Source of the DNA: Hymenochaete sp. R1
Lineage: Eukaryota; Basidiomycota; Agaricomycetes; Hymenochaetales; Hymenochaetaceae
DNA: 64,000 bases
Direction of reading: 5' to 3'
NCBI GenBank assembly: GCA_019400425.1
Contig: JAFREE010000022.1
Span: 171,574-235,573, forward strand
The position numbers and the translations under genes were made by a program. The notes beneath the pieces were generated by a model that saw only the letters and a list, made by a program, of their open reading frames with translations, was not told the origin of the DNA and did no database searches. Shown piece by piece: positions 22,198-33,932 of this stretch. Each line of letters begins with the position of its first letter. The first letter of the stretch is position 1.

Positions 22198-24617
22198 TCA
22201 AAGCACATACCGAAACGCCAAGTTTTCCTTATCCGTAAGGTCCAAGAACATCTTATCCACCTTCGTTTTGATCATCTTCCCGTCCCTATCCCTTGTCTCC
22301 ACGATCGCGTACTCCTCGAACGCCGACCTCTTCACGTTGCCTTCCACTTCTCCAGCAGCAGCCTCCGCCTCCATCTTATCCCGCCTCGCGTTCTCCCTAC
22401 CCAGCACAAACCTGAGGCCTAGCGTGCAGAGGATTGCACATAGGTTTGACATGAGAATAAGCCCGAAGGGAACGCGGTACCCTGGTGCATACTCTGCGCG
22501 CCAGAATTGGGTACACAGGATCTGGCCGAGGGAGTAGCCGACGAGGAAGATGGCGGTTGTTGTTGTTTTCTATTTTCATGGGTGGGAATAGAAAGATAGA
22601 GGGTGTGGTTAGCGATGGGATCGATGACATTCACGTGAAAGAGTTTCTTACCTTCGTGTGACCCGAGACGGCAGAAGAGACCCACGACATGACCATAATA
22701 AAAGCCGGCGAGCTGCCCAAATCTAAATAAAGGAAAATGGACAAACGGGTCAGTCAGTCAGTCAATCAATCAGCTCATCAACTCTATTTTAATTCCTTCC
22801 TTCCAGTCTATGGGAAAGAAGTGGAAGAGAAGAGAACCCGGAAGGAAGAGAAGAAAAACGTACACATAAGATAGACCCCGACCAGGTGTGCGACTCTGTT
22901 CTCGATAGGGATGCAGATCTCCATAAGGCACGCGAGGATAGAGGGGATCCAACCGATGACGGCAATTTCCGTGCGCGAGTTCTGGTACACCGTAGAACAG
23001 AAGACAATGACCAAGAAGGAAAAGGTAGAGAAGAAAGAGGAAACATACAGGAAACTTGCGCAGCGCATAGCAAGCTGACGTGATCCCCACAATTTGCGCC
23101 ACCCCGCTTGGAATACTCAACACAGTCGTCTCCAGCGTCGAGAACCCAAATCCCTTAATCAAGAGCGAGTACTGCACACCAATACCGCCGATCAACGCCG
23201 CGAACCCCGCAAACAGCGCAAACAGCCACGTCTTCACGTCCGTTAGCGCCTCAATCACCTGGTACCGTTTCCATGCCTTCGTCTCGATACCGTTCTGGTT
23301 GGACTGGATGCGCCGCACGGCGAGGAGCTTCTCGTCGGGGGAGAGAAAACGGGCAGTGGTGGGGTTATCGGGAAAGAAGAAGAGGAAGAGGATCGAAGTG
23401 AGGAAAGTGAGGAGGGCGGTGATGATCATCAACCATTGCCATTGTGCGGGGCTCCCGGGCTTCGCGCCACCCTCGGATGGGGCGAGGCGCGCTCCAGTGG
23501 CGGCGGAACGTGGGTCGTGAATGTGAACCATGCCGAATTGGAGGAAACCGGAGATGACGACGGCGAGGCCGTTGCATTGGAAAGTCCAGCCAAGGCGTTC
23601 GCCGATTTCGCGGCGGGTGTAGAACATTGAGCAGACAAGCATGAGGCCGGCGGTCATGCTGCCTTCAGCAGCGCCTAGGAGGAAGCGGAGGGCGACTAGT
23701 GGTGATCGGAGGAGGAAGGAGGGTTGTTCAGCAGAGCAGGATTTTTTAAAGAGAAAAGGTAGAGAAAAAGTAAAATGCGATTAATTTACGCTCGACTCGT
23801 AACGTCAATATGGACGGAGCAGAAAACGCACATAGTCCTCCGAAATTGTGACACACAGCGTGCAATCCGAGAAATATCGACCTAACACAACACCAGCAAA
23901 TCATGAAAAAACATTCCGCATAATCAGAATATTCTACTCACCAGATGAAAATATTAAACGTCAACCATTTCCCGACTGGCAACCTCTGCAGTGCCCAATT
24001 TTGAGGCCACGAAAATACAAGGTAGCCTAGAGTAAGGTAAACGATTCGTTTATCGACACGTGGGATAGGCTGTACCGATGTAAAAAGCAGAGCTTAGTGT
24101 GTTAAACTCCGCGGTTGAGAGGTGGTTGTCCTGCATGAGGCCGAGGATGGATGCCGAGGCGAGCGTTCCTCTGGACCGGGCCACGCAAAAAGGACGAGTA
24201 CCAGCTCAGTGGCTTTTGTCGCAAACAAATTCAAAGCGCAGATAACTTACTTGTCAATGAATTGTACTGGGGGATCAACACCAACATTTGAAGAAAGAAA
24301 ATTAGATCGAAGGAAAAAGGGAGAGATAAATGAGTTCTCCTGTATTACAATGCACATTGCAGCCACATACCCGTATAAATCAAACATAACAACGGAAGCA
24401 AATGCCGATCGATCTTCCGCCTCAACTTCTTTGACTCTGCCGGAGACACCTCTGGGTCGTTCGCGTGTCCTGCAACGAGCGTCAGCCCGACGTCGAGCGC
24501 TTTTAGGTCCGCATGGACGTATTCCGTTGAATTTGAGATGGGTTTTTCGGCGAAAGAGTCGTGGAGGAGAGAGGCGGGTCGGGAGGAGGAGCCGTGCGCG
24601 GATTTTTCGTCACTCAT
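22198..24617 (-). CDS. MFS transporter, allantoate permease (Dal5) type, 566 aa, nine exons
   Basis: Predicted plasma-membrane proton symporter for an organic anion (allantoate, nicotinate, pantothenate or similar); the substrate cannot be read from sequence. Exons: 24617-24371, 24266-24251, 24170-24076, 24026-23942, 23881-23832, 23695-23049, 22981-22864, 22722-22652 and 22569-22198, all GT-AG, 567 codons with stop. The N-terminus is hydrophilic and reaches LRRKIDRHLLPLL, the usual start of TM1 in this family, then YTVQFIDK, ILGLMQDN, LSSAFYIGYLVF, RFLLGAAEGSMTAG and MFYTRREIGERLG. The central loop holds FLSPDEKLLAVRRI. The C-terminus ends MFLDLTDKENLAFRYVL, typical of Dal5 relatives. Exon 2 has only 16 bases but is needed to restore the TM1 sequence. 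Length is normal, with about 12 hydrophobic segments. Confidence 0.92.
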
Positions 24618-26749
24618 CGTGATATATAATCGTGATTCCTTTACGCTATTCCTTAAATATGGAAGGAGGCGACGTAGTCAGCTCGGTAGAAGTGCGGCAG
24701 TACACTCTGGGGGTGCGAGAGCACTGAGATATGCTCTAGGAGTGAAGAAGGGAGAGGCGTGATACGAGGGGGACGCGACGTCGGGAGAAACCTCCTCCAG
24801 TCTCGGTCGAGGCACTAGCTGCTTTATATGCGAAATTTGAAATCACCAAAGGAGCGAATGCGAAGAAGAACAAATTTCCAATCTACAGCCGCCGTCGCCG
24901 CTTACGCTGGGAGGAGACGCGTTAGAGAAAAACCGCGGTCGAGACGGGGGACTTGGAGGGATCACGATCAGTGATACCCGTCATATCAGGCTCGGACGAG
25001 GAATATATATTGTATACGGAGTTTGGCTAATAGATGATAACCTGCTCCTGTTTGTTGGTCATTTGAGTGTTGCATGTGGCGCCGAGTAGGTAAGATATAA
25101 CGTCAGTGATAGAGTAGGCTTGCGCCGTCTTCTGGGAACCAACTTGCTTGAGCTCATCGAGTGAACATGGTCGGAAGCAAAAAAAAAAAGATCGCAACTG
25201 AATCCTACATGGCATCGTCGTAGTTCCTAAAAGGCCAGAAAACGTGCCGAAATATTGCCAGAAAAGGAGAGAGCAAAGGAGACATATCTTGATCAGGGCT
25301 TTTTATCACTGGATTTGCTCGAAAAAGTTCGAGCGTGAGGTTTACGTGTTTCTGCGAAGTGCGGGCTCAAAGTGCGGGCTCAATGTGCGACGACAGCGAC
25401 GACGCGAAGAAATCAAGGCACGAGCCTAGTCCATGCAATGTAGTACGCGGTTTAGGTGCCCTGCCCTTACTACGATCCACACACGACGCATCGAGATTTG
25501 ATTTGATTTGCGATTCTGATTTAGTGATTCAGTTCGAGTTTCAACACCGTCAGTTATTGGAAGAAGAAAGCCACCGCTAAGTCGCACAGAACCCACGTTC
25601 AGCACTCTCAATCACCACTTCAATCCATCCTGCGTACTCGCACACCCCACTGTGAAAGCTGAACATAAGGAAAGGGAAGGAAATGATAGCGCACCATATG
25701 CTACACCACACATATGATAATATGATATGTCGTCTATGTCGTCCTCACGCCCTTCTGTCTTCCTCTTCCTTCCGGGACCCAAGACCCCTTCGCTTGGCTC
25801 ATTTAATATCCGGGTGTATTCGCTGAACAACTGGATTGAATTGAACGCGGCTGCCTTCGCCCTGATGTAGTTAAAGCTTACAAGTCTCTCCACGTCCGAC
25901 CGCGCACATCGAACTTCGCCATTACGACCGCCTTATCGCACAGTACGGCACATTCGCATTTGCAAGCTACTTCTCACGGACTCCGTTCTGATTAATGAGT
26001 CCCAGATTGCTTAGTTGAATAGAGGGCCTGTGAACATCGTCCACTTGATGTCGCCGTCGTCGCTCATCCGCAGGACGGAAGCCATTCGAAGTGTCGGGAA
26101 GGGGCTTACCAAGCCAAGAAATGACCCAAACAAGCAAAATGGGCGAGTTTGCCTTGTGCTTCGCTTTTGGGGGTCGGTGCAGCGAGAAAGTTAAACAAGA
26201 AAAACTCGAATAAGCGTAGGCCTTTCCCGTAAACCTCGGTATGTAGTTGGTGAATGCTGAACTCTGCGTTGTCGACCTCTCGCCTTGAATTTCTAGCCAC
26301 CGGCACCACCACGCCTGTGCCGTAAGTCAGTCACTGGCAGTCAGCCCCTAAACCACAACCAGCCAGGTGCACTAAAGCTAGGATGGGTGTCGTAAAGCAG
26401 ACCCTTGAAAGAGGGGGTCGTCTATCATTGAAATCACTATCAGGTGCTTCTCCTGGAAGGCACGTAAAAGCAGTTTCAACGGAAACCCTTCATGGTAATA
26501 GTGCATTCCTTCCTTCCGTTCTCGAAAACTAGCAAAGAGGGGGTTGAAGGCATTCAAGAATTCTGACAGGTCCTTTTTGCTCTTAAGAATGAAGAGCTGC
26601 AAGGTTTAGCATAATACAGTAAACCACTTTCTGCAGCCTCAAAGCAGAGAACGCACTAATGTACTCATCCAAGAATTACTCGCCAACCTGCTCTAGCCAC
26701 CTTGAGGTCGCACCGGCGCCGGCATACGCGCATTACCTTCCATACACTA
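24618..26749. other. Intergenic (2.1 kb), no gene seen
   Basis: Upstream region of the MFS gene and downstream region of the complex I factor gene. Short frames up to 93 codons lack support. No RNA gene was recognised. Confidence 0.4.
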
Positions 26750-27849
26750 CTACCCTCCCCTCTCAACAGATCTCGGCCTCCACGCCTCAGGTTCCTCAGA
26801 GGAAGGTCTAGGCACCCACGGGTCAAGTCCACCTGTTCTCTTCTCGCTCTTCGACTTCGCGTTTAGTTGCCGTGCCGAGTCCGAAGTCAAGTCCGATTTC
26901 GACGCAGGTCGTCGTTCCTGAGTAGTAGCGTCAAAGGCTCTTGTGGAATGAGTCTGGCCAGAGGTACGCGTTCCTGCTTCTGTTGTACTCAAACGATCCA
27001 TTTCGCGATCTGCTCCTCTTCTCTCTTCAATAGCGGTGGCGCCACTGGCCTCACTAGACTCAAACGATTGAACATGAGAAGCCTCGTTCTTATTAGGCAC
27101 AGTCTCAGGCGGCGTCCCCCCTGCATTGGGACTTAGTAGCTGAAGTCGGGCTTCGTTGTCCCGAGCCTCGATCCGGGCGACGTTTTGTCGGAGACGGTCC
27201 ATTCGAGCAACGTCCAAATGGAGTTCCTGCGTGTGGAAGATGAGAATGGGCACGAGATACACGAGACGAATAGGGATGGAACAAGGTTGAGGTTTGTTGA
27301 ATGCAAGACGAGAAGGGTTGAAGAGAGATCTGGACGTACTTGGAGTGAGGGTGGTTCGTGTCGGGTGTGCGTTAGCCAGGCTTTCCATTGCACTGGAACG
27401 AAAAATGATCAATGAGTCAAAACGTAGATAAAGGGGTGCAATATGAATGCGGCGCATGCGGTTTGGTCCGAACCTGCAAGCAACCTATTCCGGTTCGCGA
27501 CGGCGAGCATATCATCTTGCCCGTTGAATTTTACGACTCGTCGTGTTCTACCTATCCCCGAGACCCAAGAGTAATGCCGTCCTTTCAGGGGCTGAACAAT
27601 TGACTGGACTGAGTACACACACCTCCATTTGCATTCGCGTGTTCGTAGAAAAGGTTCCCTGCGGTAAAGTAATGATTTGAGCCTATGAGACCGTGATCTG
27701 GGGAAAAGAAGGACGGGCGAACCTTGCAAGTCCTTGCCTACGTAGCCTGTCTGGCATCGAACGTATTTTAGTCAGTGACTAGTCACTCGTTAACGAAACA
27801 TGCTTACGGGTCTTCTTATGAACGTCCAGAGACGTTGAAGGAGAGACAT
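26750..27849 (-). CDS. NDUFAF2/NDUFA12-like complex I factor, 237 aa, six exons
   Basis: Predicted mitochondrial protein of the NDUFA12 superfamily, most likely the NDUFAF2-type (mimitin) assembly factor of NADH:ubiquinone oxidoreductase. Exons: 27849-27808, 27750-27723, 27658-27623, 27551-27474, 27392-27340 and 27226-26750, total 238 codons with stop. Family signs: MSLLQRLWTFIRRP, GYVGKDLQGNLFYEH, RRVVKFNGQDDML, VQWKAWLTHTRHEPPSLQEL, then a helix RMDRLRQNVARIEARD. The C-terminal DPWVPRPSSEEPEAW with an extended low-complexity linker favours NDUFAF2 over the shorter core subunit. Donors of exons 2 and 4 are the weaker GTTCGC and GTTCGG. Exons 2 and 3 have just 28 and 36 bases. The gene is divergent from RPN3, with 216 bp between start codons. 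Confidence 0.85.
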
Positions 27850-28065
27850 GATGTTGAGAAGTGACTCAGTGAGCCACTCAGAGAAAAGTCATTACAAACG
27901 TCCTAATACAAAATAATCACTTAAACCTTCCAAATAAAGTAGTTTCCCACACATACTTTAGAACGCGGACGCGTCACCTCTCGCGTCTCCCACTCGAGCG
28001 CATTGCGCAAGCTCCGCCTCCTTCTCATTCACCTTCCATCTCTCTGCAGCCTCCTTTTTTTAACG
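27850..28065. promoter_or_regulatory. Shared divergent promoter, complex I factor and RPN3
   Basis: 216 bp between two start codons on opposite strands. It must hold the promoters of both genes, or at least their cores. It ends in a pyrimidine-rich CTCCTTTTTTTAACG just before the RPN3 ATG. No specific factor site was assigned. Confidence 0.55.
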
Positions 28066-29898
28066 ATGGCCCCCGCGGATGTTGAAATGAAACCTGCAGA
28101 TACGAATGCAGACGATTCCAAAAAGGACGAGTCTAAAGCGGAGGAAGAGGAGAAGAAAGAGGAGAAACCGCCGTTGACGCCTCAGCAGGAAATCAAAGCA
28201 AATGTTGTGCTCATCGAGCGTGGTGTCTCTATGCTTGAGCCGAGATTCATTCAGAGAGTCTTGAGATCGCTGACGTCGCTGAGGAAGAAGCTCGACGCAA
28301 ATGTTTTGAAGGAAGCAATCGAGGAAGTGTATGTCAAAGGTGAGCTCGCTTTCTTCCAGTAGTAGGAAGTGTCTCTCGGAGAGGACTCAAACTTTGATCA
28401 CAGATACCCCAGAGAAGAAATCACTGCTCCCTTGGGTCCCACAGGAAGCTCTCAAGGCTTCCGAAGCAAGCATGGAAGTCGACAGCTCCTCCACGCCAGC
28501 ACCGGCGCCACAACAACAAAAACAGACCCAGCCGCCCAGCGACCCACTTCCGGAAAGCGAAGTCTACCTCCGCCTGCTGCTTATCCATTACCTCCTCGCT
28601 ACTAATGGGACACGTGCGAAGGCTACGGAATTGGCGCATGAAACGGTTGAGAAGATCAAGGTGTGGAACAGGAGGAGTATGGATCCGCTTGCTGCGAAGG
28701 TTTGGTACGCATTGGGGCGGGCGTATGAGCTTTCGGGCGAGATGGAGAACATCAGACCGTGAGTGCAATCATGCGCATATACACTTCTTCGATCGACTAA
28801 ATTTTTATTCTCGCTCTACTTCACTTCTTTATCAGGCGCCTGCTACTTGCTCAGAAAACGGCCTCCCTCAGACGAGACGACGAATGTCAAGCCGTCCTCA
28901 TCAACCTCCTCCTCAGGAACTACCTCCATTATAACCTGTATGACCAAGCCGATCAGCTCATCGCGAAGACCAAGTTCCCCGAATCCGCAGGAAACCCCCA
29001 ACTCGCTCGCAAGCACTTCTACCTGGGTCGCATACGAGCTGTTCAACTCAACTATGCGGACGCGCATGAGGAGCTGACGCAGGCGATAAGGCGGGCTCCG
29101 CCTGCGAAGACGGCGCCTGGGTTCTATCAAGCGGTGCATAAGTTCAGTGTAGTGGTTGAATTGTTGATGGGGGATATTCCGGAAAGGAGCTTGTTCCGGC
29201 ATCCGGTATTGGAGACTGCGTTAGCAGGTTACTTCGAGATTGTCCGAGGTGCGTTCCACATTCCTTCCTACTTTTTCGAATAGACAAATCGCAACTCAAA
29301 TCTGGTTGTTTTACGACGCGTCATCAGCCGTCCGTACAGGCTCGCTCGCCCAATTCCAAGACACCCTCAAGGCGTACCAACCCCAATTTAGCGCAGATAA
29401 AACGTACACCATGATCCTCCGCCTCCGGCAGAACGTCATTAAGACCGGCGTTCGCCGTCTCTCACTCTCGTATAATCGTATCTCATTACGTGACATCTGT
29501 GTCAAACTCCATCTGGACTCTGAGGAGGATGCGGAGTATATCGTGGGCAAGGCGATCAGGGATGGAGTTATCGATGGGAGGGTCGTGCATGAGAAGGGGT
29601 GGCTTGAGTGTAGGGGTACGAAGAATCGGTATGGGCAGGACGTGGCGGATATTTATCAGAGGCGGATCGACTTTTGTTTGAAGTTGCATAATGAGAGTGT
29701 GAAAGTACGGTTTCCTCTTTCTACCTCCATCTGGTGTGGGCTGAGCTGACTCTTGATTAAAAGGCGATGAGGTATCCGTTGAATGCGCATCGCAAAGACC
29801 TAGCTGCTGCAGAAGGTGCGCGAGAGCGCGAGAAGGAGCTGGCGATGGGCTTGCAAGAAGGGGACCTTGATGATGGAGACGACCTCGGTGATTTCTAG
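28066..29898 (+). CDS. RPN3: 26S proteasome regulatory subunit Rpn3 (PSMD3), 513 aa, five exons
   Basis: Non-ATPase subunit of the 19S lid, a PCI-domain scaffold acting in nucleus and cytoplasm. Exons: 28066-28339, 28404-28758, 28836-29248, 29340-29704 and 29764-29898, all GT-AG, 514 codons with stop. The N-terminus is acidic/basic and charged (KKDESKAEEEEKKEEK). Helical repeats follow (VYLRLLLIHYLLATNG, HFYLGRIRAVQLNY, AVHKFSVVVELLMGDIPER). The PCI domain spans GYFEIVR...YTMILRLRQNVIKTGVRRLSLSYNRISL, ICVKLHLDSEEDAEYIVGKAI and DGVIDGRVVHEKGW. The C-terminal helix and the acidic end GDLDDGDDLGDF are intact. Length fits the family (about 490-530). Confidence 0.96.
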
Positions 29899-30260
29899 TC
29901 TTTTTGCTGGTATCAGCGCCTGTGATTAGAACGAGAAGAATCAAGTTGTATTACTCTCTTTTATTTCTCTAAAAACTCTACTCTACTTGTGTGATGAGCT
30001 ACAGTCCGTGTCGTTGGATTGGATATCATTTCAGTTGTGTGGTGTATGCGCTTGTGGCGATCCACGCGTCGACGTCGCGTCCAAACTTTAGCTTCATCAC
30101 TCGTTCGCTATCCACCCTCATCACCAGTCATGACCTGTATTTAACCTCATCTCTACGTCAACTCTAACGGAATTGCTCGGAAATAATCGACTTTAGACAG
30201 GCAGAGGCTGGACCAAGCCATTAGGTTGAACAACGAGGAGACCGAAACCGAAGAATATCA
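29899..30260. other. Intergenic, RPN3 3' end and AFI1-like promoter
   Basis: 362 bp between two + strand genes. AT-rich just after the RPN3 stop, then a mixed-composition stretch before the next ATG. Nothing else recognised. Confidence 0.4.
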
Positions 30261-33200
30261 ATGGGCAGCCTGGACGAACACTGCGCGTTCGTTCTGCTCG
30301 CCGAGTTCGACATCGACAAGGGGGCCCAGCTCACGTACCAGTTCCCGCAGCCGCTCGGGACGGATGAAGGGTACGCTGTTTCATCTTCTTATTTCCTTGT
30401 CTTTATGTTGACCAGATCATGATATTGATGTCTTTGCGTATACTCTCTCTACTGTGACAGCCTCCTCGCGAACCTGATGCTCCCAGACGGAGCTGAGCGC
30501 CAACTCGAGGATTGGACCATCTTCTTCCTCAACCAGACACCCTTTAACAGTATCGCGCCCATTCTTGCTCTCGACCGCGACCGCGATGGAGAAACACCGG
30601 GAGAGGATGGGAATGAGGAAGAAGGATCGGAGTTATTATATGTGTTGAACTTGGTGCGGACGAAGCATGACAAGACTCTGCGGAGGTGCGTTTCTGTACG
30701 ACATTGGCTTGAAGAAGTGGAAGTGCTGATGATTCTTTATCTTTTATATTTTGTATGGGATACTTTGGATGGTAATAGAGGTGCTGTCGTGAAGGCTATG
30801 GCAATTTGTACGAGGCATCCTTTCATTCAAATCTTCAAGGTAAGTCCACGTTTCTCAGTGTATTCCCTAACCTAACTATATCACTGACCAACCTCTACGG
30901 CTTTCAATCCTAAATTTCTTTTGAAATGTTACAAAATGGCACACGACGAAGTAGCCCATCCTCCTTATGGCCCTCGACGACTACTTCGTGGACCCTTCCC
31001 AAGAATGCCTCGCCCGCCTCTTCGACGCCGTCAACGCTATGGACATTTCCTCTGCCCCCGTACTCACGCGCGACGAGAAGCTCATCATGCGAGTCACCGA
31101 ACGCAAAGACATCTTCATCGAGAAGTTCGCCTCCGCGCCTACGTCCGTGTCTGCCCCGACCCCTCACGCACAAACGCAGTCATCACCGTTTGGAGCGAAC
31201 AAGCGAAGTGCGCACGGACATGGGCAGGGGCAGACACAGCATGGGTATGGATTAAATGACGACTCAAGAGCGAGCTTTGACACGGCGGCTCAGAGGCCTA
31301 GGACAGATAGCTTGCAAAGTCAACAGAGCGAATCGGAGGGATCTGGAACAGGAACTGGAACAAGCCTGGGAAGTACGGCAGTGTGGGCTGCGGAGGATGG
31401 TATGCTCGAAGATTCAGGCAGGGTGGGTCAGGCGAGTCAGACGACTCCCCAAGCGTCTCAGCGCGGCCGGCGATCAATGGACTCCAATTCGACAAGTTCG
31501 CATGTGCGGAAGGAAAGGGAGAAGGAGAGAGATAGAGAGGAACCGCCGATACCGTTTGTGGATGCTGCAAGTCAGAGTCGGGCACCAAAGGATACGCATT
31601 TCTACACCACGAGCATCGTTTATCGGGGACATACGTTGCCCATCAAGATGCCATTGTCCACTTTTCCTGAAGAAGTTGGTGATGTACGGCCCTTTCATTT
31701 TGCTTCTCTTGAATGTTGTGCTGGAGAGCTAGAATTTTACTGACTACGACGATGTGTTGCATTGACAGTACTCCCTTATCTCCCTCATCCAAACATTCTC
31801 TTCCCCAAACACGGTAATCTCGGGCCCTCAGCATCCTCATCTTCACACCAACGGAACTTTAACGCACCCTATCATCCTTCTCTTTAACGCCCTTGTCACG
31901 AATAAACGAGTCATCTTCCTCGGTTACCAAAGGCCTGCTGGCCAAGTGTCTGCCGTCGTCCTAGCGGCTTGCGCTTTAGGGTCTGGTTGTGGAACGGTCT
32001 TGCGGGGGTTCATTGCGCGCGCATTTCCTTATGCAAACTTAATGAACAGGGATGAATGGGAGAGTATGTAAGTTGCAGCACCTTTCATTTCGCATCATGC
32101 AAATATGTTTGAACCCTTCATAGTCCAGGATACATAGCAGGAGTGACAAACCCCATCTTCGAGCATGCAGGGAACTGGGACCTCCTTTGTGACATCGGCA
32201 CAGGGCGAGTTGTCGTACACCGTGATATATACACGAATTGGCCAGTACAATCCACGCCTACGCCGGCAGGGATGAACCTCTTGAGAACGGGAACGTTGAG
32301 GGGTGAGGCTCCGCAGGGCGTAGGGAGTGAAGAAGACGTGGGTCGGACGAGTTCGCAGCTTAACAAGAGCGACATATCCGCGAAGGCTGATAGCTTGGAT
32401 AACGTTTTCGTCGAAGACGTACGATCCGTTTCGTTGCATTTCAAACTTATGTTCTAGGCTAACTCATCGAGGTTGCTTCTTTCACGCAGCTCGTTCAAGC
32501 CGTCGCGCAACACTTCAGCGAATCCTTCGTCCGTGCGCGTTTCGTCGACTATGTCCAGCGGTTCGTCCGCCTCGCCGCACGATGGGAGGAAGACTACCTC
32601 GGCTCTACAAAAATTGGCTACCCGACATCCTCCTTCAATGGCACAGGCGACGGGTACTTCCAGCTCGGAAGCGGGCTTATCTTCCCCGATGAGGTCTCCG
32701 TGTCCAAGGAGCTCGCGCTGAACGCGAAACGGATCGAGGCGTGGCGGCGGTCAAGGATGTACGAGTACTATTCGCAGGACTTCCAGATGGCCGTGGCGAC
32801 GAAGGCGATTCAAGGATTTGATTTGTATCATCAGCTTTTGAGGCTGAAGACGGTCAAGAATATACTGGATAAGGAGGTCGAATTTATTATGCAGACGTTG
32901 GTGGAGAGCGTGCAAACATATGATCAGGTCGTGGAGGTTCGATCCTTCAGTTCCCGCTTTCTGTGACATTGACTTAACTGATATGCATTGGTGATTTTTG
33001 GTGTAGCTTCTTTCATTATTACCGCAGTATCTAGGAGGCTTGCTCCCCATCACATTCGGACTCTTCCACCCCCATGAGTCAATACGCGAGCATACTGTAG
33101 AGCTCCTTACGGTCTTGCGGAAACATCCTGTGGGTTCCATCCCCTTACTCTTAATAACTTTCTCGCGTCATGATCTTAACTCACACCCCGTCCTTTCTTC

Positions 33201-33398
33201 TAAAACCAGATTGGCGTCCAATTTCTTCAAGGCCTGAACCATTTTCATCGATACGCCTATGTCCGACAAGCACACATGCGCGAAGCTAAATCGTACCGTG
33301 ACCCCAACGCAGCGCTCTTGAGTCCTCCATTACCGAATGTACCGATACCGTCTTGGACGCCTTTGAATCGGAGTGAGTCGAGTCTAGGAGGAGGGTGA
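30261..33398 (+). CDS. AFI1: Afi1-like DENN-domain polarity protein, 825 aa, nine exons
   Basis: Afi1 docks the small GTPase Arf3/Arf6 at polarised plasma membrane and belongs to the DENN/AVL9 group of GTPase regulators. Exons: 30261-30370, 30461-30685, 30779-30839, 30955-31683, 31769-32067, 32124-32418, 32490-32936, 33007-33129 and 33210-33398, 826 codons with stop. The N-terminal docking segment reads AEFDIDKGAQLTYQFP and LMLPDGAERQLEDWTIFFLN. A low-complexity Ser/Gln linker lies in exon 4. The DENN-like core has YRGHTLPIKMPLSTFPEEVGD, LISLIQTFSS, RVIFLGYQRPAGQVSAVVLAACALGSG and GYIAGVTNPIFE. The C-terminal part (ELALNAKRIEAWRRS, PQYLGGLLPITFGLFHPHESIREHTVELL) matches the family end. The start at 30261 was chosen because the conserved docking segment begins a few residues later. 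Confidence 0.9.
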
Positions 33399-33932
33399 TA
33401 GATTCAGAAACTACGGGGTTTGCGTGCACTACAGTGTACAATGCTAGTTTTCTTGTGGAAGTTCGTATTCCTATTGCTTTTCTTATTTTTGTCCTCGTAG
33501 TTTGTCTATACTGGAACTTCTCATTTTTGTTTTGTTGTTCTTATTTCTAAGTTGACGTTTCTCAGCTCTTTGATTTGCCCTTAAGATGGCCATGCTTAAG
33601 CCCTAGTGAGAATGACATGAAGTTCAACTTCATTTACGAGCATCACCATGTCGACTAAAATCTAAAGTTCGTCGTTCTCTCTCGAAAGAGGATGCTCAGC
33701 TCAGCGTCCCGGGTCAAGCGGCCCGGCCGGGAAGAATATCCGCAGTATCCGGGACAATTCATCCGAAATTGCCGTTCTCCGACGCCCACAAGACTTCGAC
33801 CAGGTCCAGCATGAACTCGTTTCGCGCATATAAGAAGCAGCGTCTCGATCGTTCCAAGATACGGGATACAGACACCCACGCATCGATACTTCCATCTCCA
33901 TAGTCCTGTTAGAGTACGAGCCTGATACAATC
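33399..33932. other. Intergenic, no gene seen
   Basis: 534 bp between the AFI1-like gene and the aldo-keto reductase gene, both on the + strand. Holds a T-rich 3' region and the promoter of the next gene. Nothing else recognised. Confidence 0.4.
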
